From Streptomyces xinghaiensis S187 (lineage in GTDB: Bacteria > Actinomycetota > Actinomycetes > Streptomycetales > Streptomycetaceae): 64,000 nt of DNA. Below are positions 1 through 8,142 of the stretch, piece by piece. Both the position numbers and the translations under genes were made by a program. Positions within the stretch are counted from its first letter, which is position 1. Each line of letters starts with the position of its first letter. The notes under the pieces were generated by a model. That model had not been told where the DNA came from and did not search any database. It saw nothing but the letters and a program-made list of their open reading frames with translations. The stretch is taken from NCBI RefSeq assembly GCF_000220705.2, contig NZ_CP023202.1, positions 1,550,001 through 1,614,000 on the forward strand, in the 5' to 3' direction.

Positions 1-538
1 GCAGGGCCTCCGCCTCGTCCGTGTCGGGGACGGTCTCCAGGGCCAGAGCGTCCGGCCCGGCCTCGGCCAGCGCCTCGATCCGCGGCCGGTGGAACCGCTC
101 CAGGGCGCGCACGCTCAGCCCGTACCGGCCCCGGTACTCGCTGCCGTCGGCGAGCATCGCCCCGTACGGCCCGACGGACGCGGCGACGTGGACCTCCCCC
201 GCCGTGTCCCGCTCCGCCGCGTTCCGTTCCACCGCCCGGCGGGCCAGCCGCACGCTGCGGCGCAGCAGTTCCGCGGTTTCCGCCCGGCCGAGGCCGCGCC
301 GGGCGAAGCCCTCGAAGGTGGCCTGGTAGCTCGCGGTGATGAGGACCCGGGCGCCCGCCCGGAGATAGGCGGTATGGGCGGCCTCGATCTGCCCGGGGCC
401 GTCGGCCAGCAGCCGGGCCGACCAGAGCGGATCGGAGAGGTCGCACCCCTGGGCGGCGAGCTGGTTGGACAGCCCTCCGTCGAGGACGACGGGCCCGTCG
501 GCGAGAGCGGCCGCGAGCGGGCGGGCGGGTACGGACAC
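1..538 (-). CDS. mmuM: Homocysteine S-methyltransferase, 5' part (cut by window start)
   Basis: The minus-strand reading from a GTG at 538 encodes a protein opening with a VVLDGGLSNQLA segment, then ITASYQATFEGFARRGL and a VAASVGPYGAMLADGSEY stretch. These are hallmarks of the MmuM/BHMT-type enzymes that move a methyl group from S-methylmethionine or SAM to homocysteine. An in-frame TGA lies just upstream (548-550) and a GTGAGG ribosome-site-like sequence lies about 12 bases before the GTG, so this start is well fixed. Only the first ~179 residues are present. The C-terminal zinc-binding cysteines lie outside the window, so completeness cannot be judged. Confidence 0.85.
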   Translation of the reverse strand, partial: MSVPARPLAAALADGPVVLDGGLSNQLAAQGCDLSDPLWSARLLADGPGQIEAAHTAYLRAGARVLITASYQATFEGFARRGLGRAETAELLRRSVRLARRAVERNAAERDTAGEVHVAASVGPYGAMLADGSEYRGRYGLSVRALERFHRPRIEALAEAGPDALALETVPDTDEAEAL

Positions 539-550
539 GGCGGGCGGTCA

Positions 551-1049
551 CCTCACTCGGACGGACGGTTGCGGCGGCGGTCGGTGCTGGACGGAACGGG
601 ACGGAGCGGCCGGGTGCGGAACGGGACGGGCGGGTGAAGCCGGACGGGCGGGCTGGAGCGGGACGGCGTCCGTCGTGGCGGAACCGGCCCCGGCCCGCGC
701 GGTCCCGCTCTTGACCTCGGGCGTTCCAGGTTACGGGCCGGGAACCGCGACCGCGCCGCCCGGCCCCGGCCGGGCCGGACCGAGGCGGATCGGGGACGGA
801 CCGAGGAGGCGTCGGGGCGGGGCCGGGACGGACCAGCGACGGACCGAAGCGGACAGGCGACGGTCCGGGGGACGGCGCGAACCCACGCATCCCCGGCCCC
901 CGCCCGCCGAACCGACTCCCCGCCGGCCGGGCGCCGTTCCGTCCCGCCCGCTCCGGCGCCTCCTCGTACACAGGCGGGCGCCTCCCCCACCCGTCCGGGA
1001 CCCGGCGGTTCCCTGCGGTTCCGCCGCACTCCGCGGGCAAGATGGGGAC
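551..1049. other. Intergenic, GC-rich, no convincing gene
   Basis: About 500 bases between the divergent mmuM and LLM oxidoreductase genes. It is extremely GC-rich with many short GGACGG/GGACCGA repeats. Open frames exist on both strands, but they are proline/arginine-rich and look like composition artefacts. Promoters for both flanking genes must lie here; none is recognisable. Confidence 0.5.
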
Positions 1050-1973
1050 ATGGATCTCCGAGTTTTCACCGAGCCCCAGCAGGGCGCCGGCTACGCCACC
1101 CTGCTGCGCGTGGCCAAGGCCACCGAGGATCTGGGCTACAGCGCCTTCTTCCGGTCCGACCACTATCTGCACATGGGGAGCGTCGACGGCCTGCCCGGCC
1201 CGACGGACGCCTGGATCACCCTGGCCGGGCTGGCCCGGGAGACCGAGCGCATCCGCCTCGGCACGCTGATGACCGCGGGGACCTTCCGGCTCCCCGGGGT
1301 GCTCGCCATCCAGGTCGCGCAGGTCGACCAGATGTCCGGCGGCCGGGTCGAACTCGGCCTGGGCGCGGGCTGGTACGCCGAGGAGCACGCCGCGTACGGC
1401 ATCCCCTTCCCCAAGGAGAAACTGGCGCGGCTGGAGGAGCAGTTGGAGGTCGTCACCGGTCTGTGGCGCACCCCGGTCGGTGAGCGCTTCGACTACGACG
1501 GCCGCTTCTACCAGCTCTCCGACTCCCCCGCGCTGCCGAAGCCGGCCCAGCGGAAGGTGCCGGTGCTCGTGGGCGGGCTCGGGGCCAAGCGGACCCCGGC
1601 AGTCGCGGCGCGCTTCGCCGACGAGTTCAACGTGCCGTTCGCGCTGCCCGGGGACACGGAGCGGCAGTTCGCCCGGGTCCGCGCCGCCGCCGAGGAGGCG
1701 GGGCGCGATCCGTCCGAACTCGTCTACTCCAACGCCCTGGTGATCTGTGCGGGCCGGAGCGACGCGGAGGTCGCCCGGCGGGCCGAGGCGATCCGGCGCG
1801 ACGTGGACCAGCTGCGCGAGAACGGGCTGTGCGGTTCACCGGGCGAGATCGTCGAGCGCATCGGCCGCTACCGGGAGGCCGGTTCGGAGCGGATCTATCT
1901 GCAGCTGCTGGACCTCTCCGACCTCGACCAGCTGGAACTGATCGCCACCGAGGTCAGGCCGCAGCTGGACTGA
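1050..1973 (+). CDS. LLM-class F420-dependent oxidoreductase
   Basis: A 307-residue luciferase-like monooxygenase-fold protein. Seen: an N-terminal MDLRVFTEPQ strand, then SAFFRSDHYL, the RIRLGTLMTAGTFR strand, GLGAGWYAEEHAAYGIPFP and a C-terminal VGGLGAKRTPAVAARFADEFN segment. This pattern is typical of actinobacterial F420-dependent LLM oxidoreductases. The open frame extends upstream, but that part is low-complexity; the ATG at 1050 begins the conserved fold. Substrate unknown. It stands alone and converges on the next gene, with a hairpin between them. Confidence 0.88.
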   Translation: MDLRVFTEPQQGAGYATLLRVAKATEDLGYSAFFRSDHYLHMGSVDGLPGPTDAWITLAGLARETERIRLGTLMTAGTFRLPGVLAIQVAQVDQMSGGRVELGLGAGWYAEEHAAYGIPFPKEKLARLEEQLEVVTGLWRTPVGERFDYDGRFYQLSDSPALPKPAQRKVPVLVGGLGAKRTPAVAARFADEFNVPFALPGDTERQFARVRAAAEEAGRDPSELVYSNALVICAGRSDAEVARRAEAIRRDVDQLRENGLCGSPGEIVERIGRYREAGSERIYLQLLDLSDLDQLELIATEVRPQLD

Positions 1974-2045
1974 GCCCGGGCGCGGACGCGGAAGCGCGGC
2001 CGTCCGCCGTGTCACGGCGCGGCGGACGGCGCCTGCCGGGCACAA

Positions 2046-2061
2046 CCGGACTCCAGTCCGG
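2046..2061. terminator. Hairpin between convergent genes
   Basis: CCGGAC, a four-base TCCA loop, then GTCCGG, followed by two direct copies of CTCCGATCCGG. It lies between the 3' ends of the oxidoreductase (1973) and the minus-strand gene ending at 2152. It is probably a bidirectional terminator without a U-tract, as is usual in streptomycetes. Confidence 0.45.
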
Positions 2062-2151
2062 ACTCCGATCCGGGCTCCGATCCGGACGGCGGCCCGGGGC
2101 GGCCGCACCGGGGTGGCGGCCACCGCTCCGCCGGGCCGCCCGGTGGCGGTC

Positions 2152-2628
2152 TCAGGACGGCCACGCGGCCGAGTCCGAACGCGGCTGCTCCAGCTCCTCG
2201 AGCTGCCGCAGCAGTCCGCCGACCCGGTCCCCCGACTCGTCCACCGCGTCGATCACTTCCATGCACTGCCAGTAGAACGTTTCCACTTCGGCCGAGCACG
2301 CCACCCCCACCAGCGCGATCCCCACCTCGCCCAGGAGCGCTCCCAGCCCGATGAGCACCCGCCGCTGGTCCTGGACGTCCGACAACCGGGCGGCCCGCAC
2401 GCGGCCCGCCCGCCGCGCCGTCTCCGGGAGGGAGCCGCGCAGCCGGCCGCCCGCCTCGCTCAGTCCCCGGGCCTCGGTCTCGAACTCCTGCGGACCGTAG
2501 AGCAGAAGATGGGTGCCCACGGCCTCCGCCAGCGCCTGTGCCTGCCATGCCTCGGCAACGATCTCCTGCGGGGCCCGGGCCCGAGCGAGGCCGTGCCGGG
2601 TGTCCTCGATCAGCCGAGCTGCGTCCAT
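2152..2628 (-). CDS. Conserved actinobacterial protein, DUF6099-like
   Basis: 158 residues beginning MDAARLIEDTRHGLARA, with a conserved EAWQAQALAEAVG segment and a C-terminal LGALLGEVGIALVGVAC...FYWQCMEVIDA...DRV block. I recall this pattern from Streptomyces proteins annotated DUF6099; the number is from memory. Mostly alpha-helical, no signal peptide, function unknown. The ATG at 2628 is chosen because AAGGAGGGAGGTG precedes it; a longer frame to 2721 lacks such a site. Confidence 0.7.
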   Translation of the reverse strand: MDAARLIEDTRHGLARARAPQEIVAEAWQAQALAEAVGTHLLLYGPQEFETEARGLSEAGGRLRGSLPETARRAGRVRAARLSDVQDQRRVLIGLGALLGEVGIALVGVACSAEVETFYWQCMEVIDAVDESGDRVGGLLRQLEELEQPRSDSAAWPS

Positions 2629-2747
2629 GGGTCCACCTCCCTCCTTGGAGCGATCACTGCCATCACCTAGAGTGACTGACCAACAGTCAGGAGACCAGGG
2701 TTTTTCCGAATCTGTGGACAATAGTTCCCGTGTTGATTAGCTTTCCA

Positions 2748-3185
2748 CTACGGAGAGTTGCGATCAAGGTTCCGGTCCTTCGATTCATCCCTGAACGGCC
2801 CCGCCGACCCCCTGGACCGCGCCCGCCGCCCGGGCCCCTCCGGCACCGGGAAACGCCGCTCATTGCGGTCGATCTTGGCCGCCAGGGCCGCGGCCGGATC
2901 GATGTCCAGCACCTCGCAGAACTGCAGCAGATACGCCAGGACGTCGGCCACCTCGTCCTCGACCCGGTGCGCCCGCTCCGGGTCGGCCATCACCCGCGCC
3001 GACTCCTCCGGCGTGAGCCACTGGAAGATCTCCAGCAGCTCCGCCGCCTCGACGCTCAGCGCCGCCGCCAGGTTCTTCGGTGTGTGGTAGGGCTGCCAGT
3101 CGCGCGCCGCCGCGAAGGCGGCGAGCCGGCGCCGCAGCGCGGGCAGTTCACGGCCGGTCCCGGCCCCGGGGGTCGTCTCGTTCAT
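2748..3185 (-). CDS. MazG-like nucleotide pyrophosphohydrolase
   Basis: 145 residues. The middle carries the two acidic helices of the all-alpha NTP pyrophosphatase fold: EAAELLEIFQWL, then EDEVADVLAYLLQF about 30 residues later. The glutamates and aspartate bind Mg2+ in MazG/dCTPase-type enzymes that hydrolyse (d)NTPs to NMP and pyrophosphate. A HTPKNLAAALSVE segment precedes them, as in small house-cleaning members. The 5' end overlaps the 3' end of the broken ATPase gene by 38 bases on the same strand, so the two were probably co-transcribed. Loss of the upstream gene's integrity may leave this gene with a weakened promoter. Confidence 0.85.
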   Translation of the reverse strand: MNETTPGAGTGRELPALRRRLAAFAAARDWQPYHTPKNLAAALSVEAAELLEIFQWLTPEESARVMADPERAHRVEDEVADVLAYLLQFCEVLDIDPAAALAAKIDRNERRFPVPEGPGRRARSRGSAGPFRDESKDRNLDRNSP

Positions 3186-3828
3186 CCGCCAGATGTACCA
3201 CCCGCACCGCGCCCGTTCCCCCGGCGCCGCCGGCCCCTCGCGCGCCGCCCGCCCCCTCCGGTCCACCGGCGCGCCCCGCACCGTCCACGCCCTCCCTGTC
3301 CTCCACGCCCTCCGCCCCGTCCGCCCCCTCCGCGCCGGGCACCGGGGTCCCCTCCCGCAGGGCGCCCAGCAGCCGGATGTGCCCGCGCCGGGTCATCCGG
3401 GCCGCCAGCGCCAGCAGTTCCGCCGTCTGCCGCCGGTCCAGGCTGCGGTCGAAGTCGTCCGCCAGGACGGTGAGCACCTGGCGGGCCGACAGCACCTCCG
3501 CGACCGGGTCCACGTCCAGGACGCCCGGCCCGGTCAGCAGCACCAGCGCCAGGGCCAGATAGCGCAACTCGCCGTCGCCGAGCCGCTCCACGGGGGTCGC
3601 GGCGTGCGCGCCGCGCCGCAGCACCGCCCGTACCGTGCCGTCGGCGAGATCCTCCACGACGCCGGCGCAGCCGGTGCGGGAGGCGGTGACGAGGGCGGCG
3701 TGCCGGGTCCCGCACTCGCCGCGGGTGCGCCGCAGGACCTCGGCGAGATTGCCGCACCCGCCCCGCAGGCGGCCCTCGCCGACGGCGGCCGGTGACCGCA
3801 TCCGGTCGGGGCGGCGCAGACAGGACAT
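3148..3828 (-). pseudogene. AAA-family ATPase, C-terminal fragment (split by IS)
   Basis: The 3' part of an ATPase whose 5' part lies at 5314-5739. This fragment reads from the IS edge (CLRRPDRMRSPAA...) through GGCGNLAEVLRRTRGECG, a DGELRYLALALVLL segment and a hydrophobic VLDVDP Walker-B-like strand. It then runs into a low-complexity Gly/Ala-rich tail (GAEGADGAEGVEDREG...) reaching 3148. A tnpB element (3829-5313) sits between the halves. From memory, intact relatives have additional residues between the two halves, so material may also have been lost at the junction; I cannot check this. Confidence 0.8.
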
Positions 3829-4054
3829 TGAGGGGGCTTCTGACCAAGCTCCTAAGAGGTCATGTTCCGCCCGGCCGGAGCCGTGAGCAACAAGTCCCAG
3901 CGGCCGGACAGAACAACTGGAGGACAGTCCAGCAGGACGTCAGTCAGTGGGAGAGCCACGACCACCGGAACCTGCGTACCACCATCAATGTCAGTGGGGG
4001 TCGGTAGCGTGAACCCGTCAGTGTCGGCTGCGGGGAAACGGGGGGTGGGGTCGT

Positions 4055-5269
4055 GTGAAGCGGACGTACAAGTTTCTGCTGCGTCCCACGGTCCGGCAGG
4101 AGCGGGCGCTGGTGGAGATGCTGCGGGATCACTGCTCCCTGTACAACGGGGCTCTTCAAGAGCGTCGTGATGCCTACCGGCACAGTTCCAGGACGTCGGT
4201 GCGGTATGGGGATCAGTCGGCGCAGTTGAGGGAGACCCGGGCGTTTGATCCGGAGTGTCAGGGCAGGTGGTCCTTCTCCTCCCAGCAGGCGACCCTGCGC
4301 CGTCTGGACCGGGCCTTCCAGGCGTTCTTCCGGCGGGTGAAGGCCGGTGGCGCCCCTGGCTATCCGCGGTTCAAAGGGGTCGGGCATTTCGACACGGTCA
4401 CTTTTCCCCGGGACGGGGACGGCTGCCGGTGGGACTCCACTCCCCACGACACGCAGACCCGCGTGCGGCTGCAGGGGGTCGGGCATGTCCGGGTCCACCG
4501 GCACCGGAGTGTGAAGGGCCGGGTGAAGACGGTCGGTGTCAAGCGGGAGGGCCGGCGCTGGTATGTGATCCTGGCCTGTGACGAGGTGCCCGCCGAGCCG
4601 CTGCCGCCCACGGGCAGCAGCGTGGGTATCGACCTGGGCACGGTCCACTTCCTCACCGACTCCAGCGGCCGCCACGTCAGGAATCCGAAGTTCCTTGCGG
4701 TCTCGGCCGGGGAGCTGGCCGCAGCGCAGCAGCACCTGGCGACGTTTCCGAAGCGCACCCGGCGTCGTACGAAGAAGCATCGTGCCGCGGCCCGCAAGGT
4801 CGCGCGCCTGCACGCCAAGATCCGGCGCCGGCGTCTGGATCACCACCACAAAGCCGCACTCGCTCTCGTGCGCGAGCACGATGTGATCGGGCACGAGCGG
4901 CTGAACACCGCGGGCATGACCCGGGCGCCCGCACCCCGTCCGGACCCCGACGGTGTGTTCCTGGCGAACGGCGCCGCGGCGAAGGCCGGGCTGAACAGCA
5001 GTATCCTCGACGCGGGTTGGGGGCAGTTCCTGCGGATCCTGGCGGACAAGGCTGAAAGCGCCGGTCGCCGCGTGATCCCGGTGGACGCCCGCAACACTTC
5101 CCGCACCTGCCCACACAGCATGGGCGGGTGCGGGCACGTGGCGAAGGAGAACCGCGTCACCCAGGCGAAGTTCGAGTGTGTCAACTGCGGCCTGGTGGCG
5201 AACGCCGACCACGTCGGCGCACTGAACGTCCTGCACAGGGCCGGGCTGGTCCTCTGTGACGGTGCATAG
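4055..5269 (+). CDS. tnpB: TnpB RNA-guided nuclease/transposon protein, copy 1
   Basis: 404 residues. The N-terminus (KRTYKFLLRPTVRQERALVE) is the usual TnpB opening. RuvC-like residues are present: Asp in GIDLGTVHFLTD (~193), Glu in GHERLNTAGM (~281), Asp in NADHVGALNV (~385). A four-cysteine zinc ribbon lies before the last motif (CPHSMGGC ... CVNCG). Nothing visible is missing, so it could be active. TnpB proteins are omega-RNA-guided DNA nucleases that preserve their element at vacated sites. GTG 4055 matches the start position of the other copies minus two codons. The translation differs from copies 2 and 3 at scattered positions, including R for H in SSGRHV and RNPKFL for ANPRFL. Confidence 0.93.
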   Translation: MKRTYKFLLRPTVRQERALVEMLRDHCSLYNGALQERRDAYRHSSRTSVRYGDQSAQLRETRAFDPECQGRWSFSSQQATLRRLDRAFQAFFRRVKAGGAPGYPRFKGVGHFDTVTFPRDGDGCRWDSTPHDTQTRVRLQGVGHVRVHRHRSVKGRVKTVGVKREGRRWYVILACDEVPAEPLPPTGSSVGIDLGTVHFLTDSSGRHVRNPKFLAVSAGELAAAQQHLATFPKRTRRRTKKHRAAARKVARLHAKIRRRRLDHHHKAALALVREHDVIGHERLNTAGMTRAPAPRPDPDGVFLANGAAAKAGLNSSILDAGWGQFLRILADKAESAGRRVIPVDARNTSRTCPHSMGGCGHVAKENRVTQAKFECVNCGLVANADHVGALNVLHRAGLVLCDGA

Positions 5270-5313
5270 CCACCGACACAGGAAGCCCGCGACTTCAGTC
5301 GTGGGTGGAGTCA
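5150..5313 (+). ncRNA. Candidate omega-RNA scaffold, copy 1
   Basis: In known IS605 elements the guide RNA comes from the tnpB 3' end through the right end, and the guide is the flanking DNA. Here the terminal stem is CCCGCGACT / AGTCGTGGG; relative to copies 2-3 one C-G pair became a G-U wobble, so pairing is kept. The predicted guide would start TCGGCCTGGACGGAGCGG, inside the interrupted ATPase gene. The 5' limit is arbitrary. Confidence 0.4.
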
Positions 5314-5739
5314 CTCGGCCTGGACGGAGCGGAGGGCGGTGGTCAGCAGGACCCGGCCGTCGGCCGTCAACCGCTCGCCGATGAGACGGAGTTCCGGCTC
5401 CGCCCGGACGGCCACGTCGAGGCGGACGGGACCGGCGGGGCCGTCGACCGTGCAGCCGATCCGGAAGCCGCGCCCCTGCCGGCCGCCAGCCGCCGCCCAC
5501 TCCGGCACGCAGGAAGCCGGGTCGGGGAACACCTCGCCGAGCGGGGCGCCCGCGCCCAGCCGCGCCAGCGCCGCCATGGCCTCCAGGGCGGCCGATTTGC
5601 CGCTCCCGCTGGGGCCGGTGAGGAAGGTCAGCGGGGCGAGCGGGAGCACGGTGCCGCGGTGCCGTTTATAGGCGGGCAGGCGGAGTTCGGTGAGAACGGG
5701 CCGGACGGGGGCGGGCGGAATGGGCAGGTCGAGATCCAT
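5314..5739 (-). pseudogene. AAA-family ATPase, N-terminal fragment (split by IS)
   Basis: The 5' part of the ATPase gene: MDLDLPIPPAPVRP, then a TELRLPAYKRHRG strand, a Walker A loop TGPSGSGKSAALEAM, and GCTVDGPAGPVRLDVAVRAEPE. Reading proceeds to ...TALRSVQAE and hits a TGA formed by the first bases of the inserted element. The Walker A and Walker B parts are now on separate fragments, so ATPase function should be lost. It diverges from nothing obvious; the gene once ran on toward the MazG-like gene. Confidence 0.82.
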
Positions 5740-5873
5740 GGCGGGACCGTAAGCGGCCCGTCACACGGCGAACCGTTACATCGTCCGGATCTTCCTACGA
5801 TCGGGGTACGCGGCGACGGCCCCAAGGACCACCTCGCCGGATCGATTCCCAACTCCCGCTGCCCGCACGGCCG

Positions 5874-6269
5874 TTACTCCCGGGCCCCCGCGCCCAGCCG
5901 GGGCTCGGCGACTTCCGTGCCCGCCGGGGTCAGCAGGAAGACGTCCCGGTCGACCCGGTGCATCCCCGCGCCGAGGCCGAAGACGACCCCGCTGGAGAAG
6001 TCGAGAATGCGCTTGGCGACATCCGCGTCGGCGCCGGTGAGGTCCAGCAGCACCGGCGTACGGCCCATGAGATGCTCCGCGACATCGCGCGCGTCGGCGA
6101 AGATCTGCACCCTCAGCACCACGAACCGGCGCGTGTCCGCCACCCGTTCCTCCTCGCCCGGCAGCGCCGGGTGGCCCGGCCAGGACGGCCATGCGGTGTC
6201 GCCGCGCAGCGGGACGACCTCGGCGAGTCCTTCCCACTGCTGATCAGTGACGTCGTAACGGCCGTTCAC
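5874..6269 (-). CDS. SepF-family cell division protein homologue
   Basis: 131 residues. The C-terminal half matches the SepF fold: VVLRVQIFADARDVAEHLM, then TPVLLDLTGADADVAKRILDFSSGVVFGLGAGMHRVDRDVFLLTPAGTEV. SepF anchors FtsZ to the membrane; streptomycetes carry several paralogues outside the division cluster, and this isolated gene is probably one. The GTG at 6269 is preferred over the ATG ten codons upstream because AGGAGGTCAG lies directly before it. The N-terminal amphipathic membrane helix of canonical SepF is not evident, which fits a SepF-like accessory paralogue. Confidence 0.85.
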   Translation of the reverse strand: MNGRYDVTDQQWEGLAEVVPLRGDTAWPSWPGHPALPGEEERVADTRRFVVLRVQIFADARDVAEHLMGRTPVLLDLTGADADVAKRILDFSSGVVFGLGAGMHRVDRDVFLLTPAGTEVAEPRLGAGARE

Positions 6270-6702
6270 CTGACCTCCTAGTGGTGGGCTCGTAGGCATC
6301 GTTCTTGCCCCGGAGCCGGGAAATACACATGCGAAGACACTACTGAGAACCACTGACACCCGGGGCGAAGCCACACAAGACGCCCCGGGAGATGTCCTGT
6401 TCGTCCCGCCGGCCCCCTGCCCGGCGGGTGCGGCAGTGGCATGCGCGGCGGTACCGGAGGCGCGCGGGGACGGAGCCGTCCGGGGCGCGCCGCGTCCGCG
6501 CCGGAGGCGGGAGGTCACCGGCCTGGGCTCCGGTGCGCTGTCCGCGGGCGAGGTCGCGGTGGCCGGGGAGACGTCCGAGGACACCGGTGCCGAGCCGGTC
6601 CCGGACGGGCAGGCGGTCCACGGCGGGCACCCGGTCGGCGGGGAGCAGGCCGGGCACGGGAAGCACGCCGCCCCGGCCGCTGACGGCGCCGCGACGTGAC
6701 CG
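6270..6702. other. Intergenic, no convincing gene
   Basis: Frames on both strands are open, but they are Arg/Pro/Gly-rich with no recognisable motif. One plus frame (6436-6699) is in phase with the possible membrane ORF at 6703 and separated from it by a TGA, so this could be the decayed 5' part of that gene. Confidence 0.35.
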
Positions 6703-6936
6703 GTGGAACCCGGAAGGTGGTCTCGGCCGGGGAGCAGTCGGCCGCCTCCACCACGGCGGACCACCACCGGCGCGGCGGGCGCGGCCCTCGCGGCCCTCGC
6801 CGTGGGCGCGGTGGTCCTCAACCGGCGCCGCCGGGCCGCCGCCACGGACCGCGTCGCGGCCGAGGACGCACGGCGGGCAGCGGAGCCGTACAGGGAGGTA
6901 CGCGGACCACGAAGAAGAGACCGGGAGAAAAATTGA
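6703..6936 (+). CDS. Possible small membrane protein or gene remnant
   Basis: A 77-codon frame with one hydrophobic stretch, GAAGAALAALAVGAVVL, followed directly by NRRRR and a charged tail (AEDARRAAEPYREV). That is the layout of a single membrane helix with a positive-inside stop. Support for real coding: the frame ends six bases before a strong hairpin (6942-6985). Against: no good ribosome site, a Pro/Arg-rich N-terminus, and an upstream stop in the same frame suggesting decay. No family recognised. Confidence 0.3.
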   Translation: MEPGRWSRPGSSRPPPPRRTTTGAAGAALAALAVGAVVLNRRRRAAATDRVAAEDARRAAEPYREVRGPRRRDREKN

Positions 6937-6941
6937 CATGC

Positions 6942-6985
6942 GGAGGCCGCCCACCGGCCGGAGCCCTGGCCGGTGGGCGGCCTCC
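6942..6985. terminator. 18-bp perfect hairpin, likely bidirectional terminator
   Basis: The arms are GGAGGCCGCCCACCGGCC (6942-6959) and its exact complement (6968-6985) around an eight-base loop. It lies between a plus-strand frame ending at 6936 and the minus-strand DUF4360 gene ending at 7035. Confidence 0.75.
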
Positions 6986-7034
6986 CGTCCGTACGGCGCG
7001 CGGGCGCGCCGGCGGACATCCCGTCAGCCGGGTC

Positions 7035-7670
7035 CTAGCACCGCTTCCACTTGAGCTTGTAGGTGGCGCCCGGGACCTTGGTCGACTCCATGGCCATGAT
7101 GTTGGCCGCGTTGGCGCCCGAGGAGCCGGCGTCCACCCGCAGCTCGGTGTTGATGTTCAGCAGCCGCTTGGCGCCGCAGGGCGCCCAGACCTGCTCGGCG
7201 GCCGGGGTGTTCTCCGAGATGCGCCACTCGCCGTCGTACGGCCCGGCGAAGCTGCGCGAGTTGACGGCCGTCTCCGAGGAGCCCTGGAAGTAGTACTGCG
7301 ACTGCTGGAGGCCCGTGGCCCCCTTCTCCAGGTGGGTGTAGCCGCGGTGCTCGGCACCGGTGATGGTGTACGTCCAGCCCGACGGGACCCGCACGTCCAG
7401 GGCGAGCTGGCAGTTCTTGCGTTGGTCGGCGGCGTCGGCGCCGGCCCCCGTCCGGGCGAGGTAGTCGCTGTAGCTCACGATCACGGACGAGTTGTCCGGT
7501 GATACGGCGACGGCGGCCGTACCCGCGGGGCAACCCGAGCCGTTGACGGTGATGATGCCGACCTGCGCCTGCTCGGCCGGTACGGCCGCTTCCGCCGGCG
7601 CGCTCTGGCCCGCGAGCACAGAGGCGAATAACGCCGCGGCCGCGCCGCCGGCGGCAAGAACACCAGACAT
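7035..7670 (-). CDS. Secreted DUF4360-family protein
   Basis: 211 residues. The N-terminus (MSGVLAAGGAAAALFASVLAGQSAPAEAAVPAE) is a Sec signal peptide with an AEA-type cleavage region. The mature part holds the DUF4360 pattern: VNGSGCPAGTAAVAVSPDNSSVIVSYSDY near the start, CQLALDVRVPSGWTYTI in the middle, and a closing YKLKWKRC. The cysteines probably pair outside the cell. Function unknown. The ATG at 7670 has GGAG seven bases upstream. A perfect CebR-type palindrome lies 290 bases upstream (7960-7973). Confidence 0.85.
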   Translation of the reverse strand: MSGVLAAGGAAAALFASVLAGQSAPAEAAVPAEQAQVGIITVNGSGCPAGTAAVAVSPDNSSVIVSYSDYLARTGAGADAADQRKNCQLALDVRVPSGWTYTITGAEHRGYTHLEKGATGLQQSQYYFQGSSETAVNSRSFAGPYDGEWRISENTPAAEQVWAPCGAKRLLNINTELRVDAGSSGANAANIMAMESTKVPGATYKLKWKRC

Positions 7671-8142
7671 GGTTCTCCAATCGATTCGTACGGGGCCCGG
7701 CGCGCCACCCCGGCGCCGCCCCGCTGACATCGGATCTGTGCCGGGCCTCGGTCAACACCGGGCTCCCGGCCGGTCACTGCTGGCGCGCGCGGCGCTCCCG
7801 ACGATGCCGTACGCGCGTCCGCCGCGCCCGCGAAGTCCGGTCGAGGCGGTCAGCCTCGGCATGAGGGAGAAACTGGTGTCCGCGCGGGCGGGCGAAGGAG
7901 GGCGGCCGGCTCGGGGCTCGGGCGTGGGGTGTCGCACGCTCCGGATCCGGCCGACCGGGTGGGAGCGCTCCCATGTTAAGGGTGCGGACCCCGGCGCGGA
8001 AGAGAAGCGGCACCCCGGCTTCCCCGGGATGCCGCGACGTCTCGAAAGCGCCCCCGCGGGGCGGCCGCACGGGCGCGGGACCGGTCCGGCGGACCGGGGA
8101 GACGGCCGCGCGGACGCACGCTCCGGAGCACCGGACGGGACC
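7671..8142. other. Intergenic region with a CebR-type box
   Basis: 472 bases between two minus-strand secreted-protein genes. No frame here has a recognisable motif or ribosome site. The notable content is the TGGGAGCGCTCCCA palindrome at 7960-7973, listed separately. Confidence 0.5.
7960..7973. promoter_or_regulatory. Perfect CebR-type operator
   Basis: TGGGAGCGCTCCCA, the 14-base palindrome known as the binding site of CebR, the cello-oligosaccharide-responsive LacI-family repressor of Streptomyces. It is intergenic, 290 bases upstream of the DUF4360 start. Distance makes direct control uncertain, but the match is exact and a second near-perfect copy precedes the GH30 xylanase (36869-36882). 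Confidence 0.7.

Larger units (their letters stand above)
3829..5313 (+). mobile_element. IS200/IS605-type tnpB-only element, copy 1 (divergent)
   Basis: The right end carries the same terminal block as copies 2-4: tnpB stop, CCACCGACACAGGAAGC, the CCCGCGACT hairpin and a GGGTGGAGTCAC terminus. The left ~220 bases differ from copies 2 and 3, so this is a related but distinct element (about 1,485 bases against 1,425). No Y1 tyrosine transposase gene (tnpA) is present, so movement would need a transposase in trans. The left end follows CAT (3826-3828). Boundaries are uncertain by about one base. Confidence 0.8.

Noticed and set aside
553..1029. Long minus-strand frame upstream of the LLM gene
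   Set aside because: Arg/Pro/Gly-rich, overlapping frames on the other strand, no ribosome site and no motif.
3944..5500. A 518-codon frame antisense to tnpB copy 1
   Set aside because: It is the mirror of an actual tnpB gene; it begins beyond the element and has no own start signals or recognised domain.
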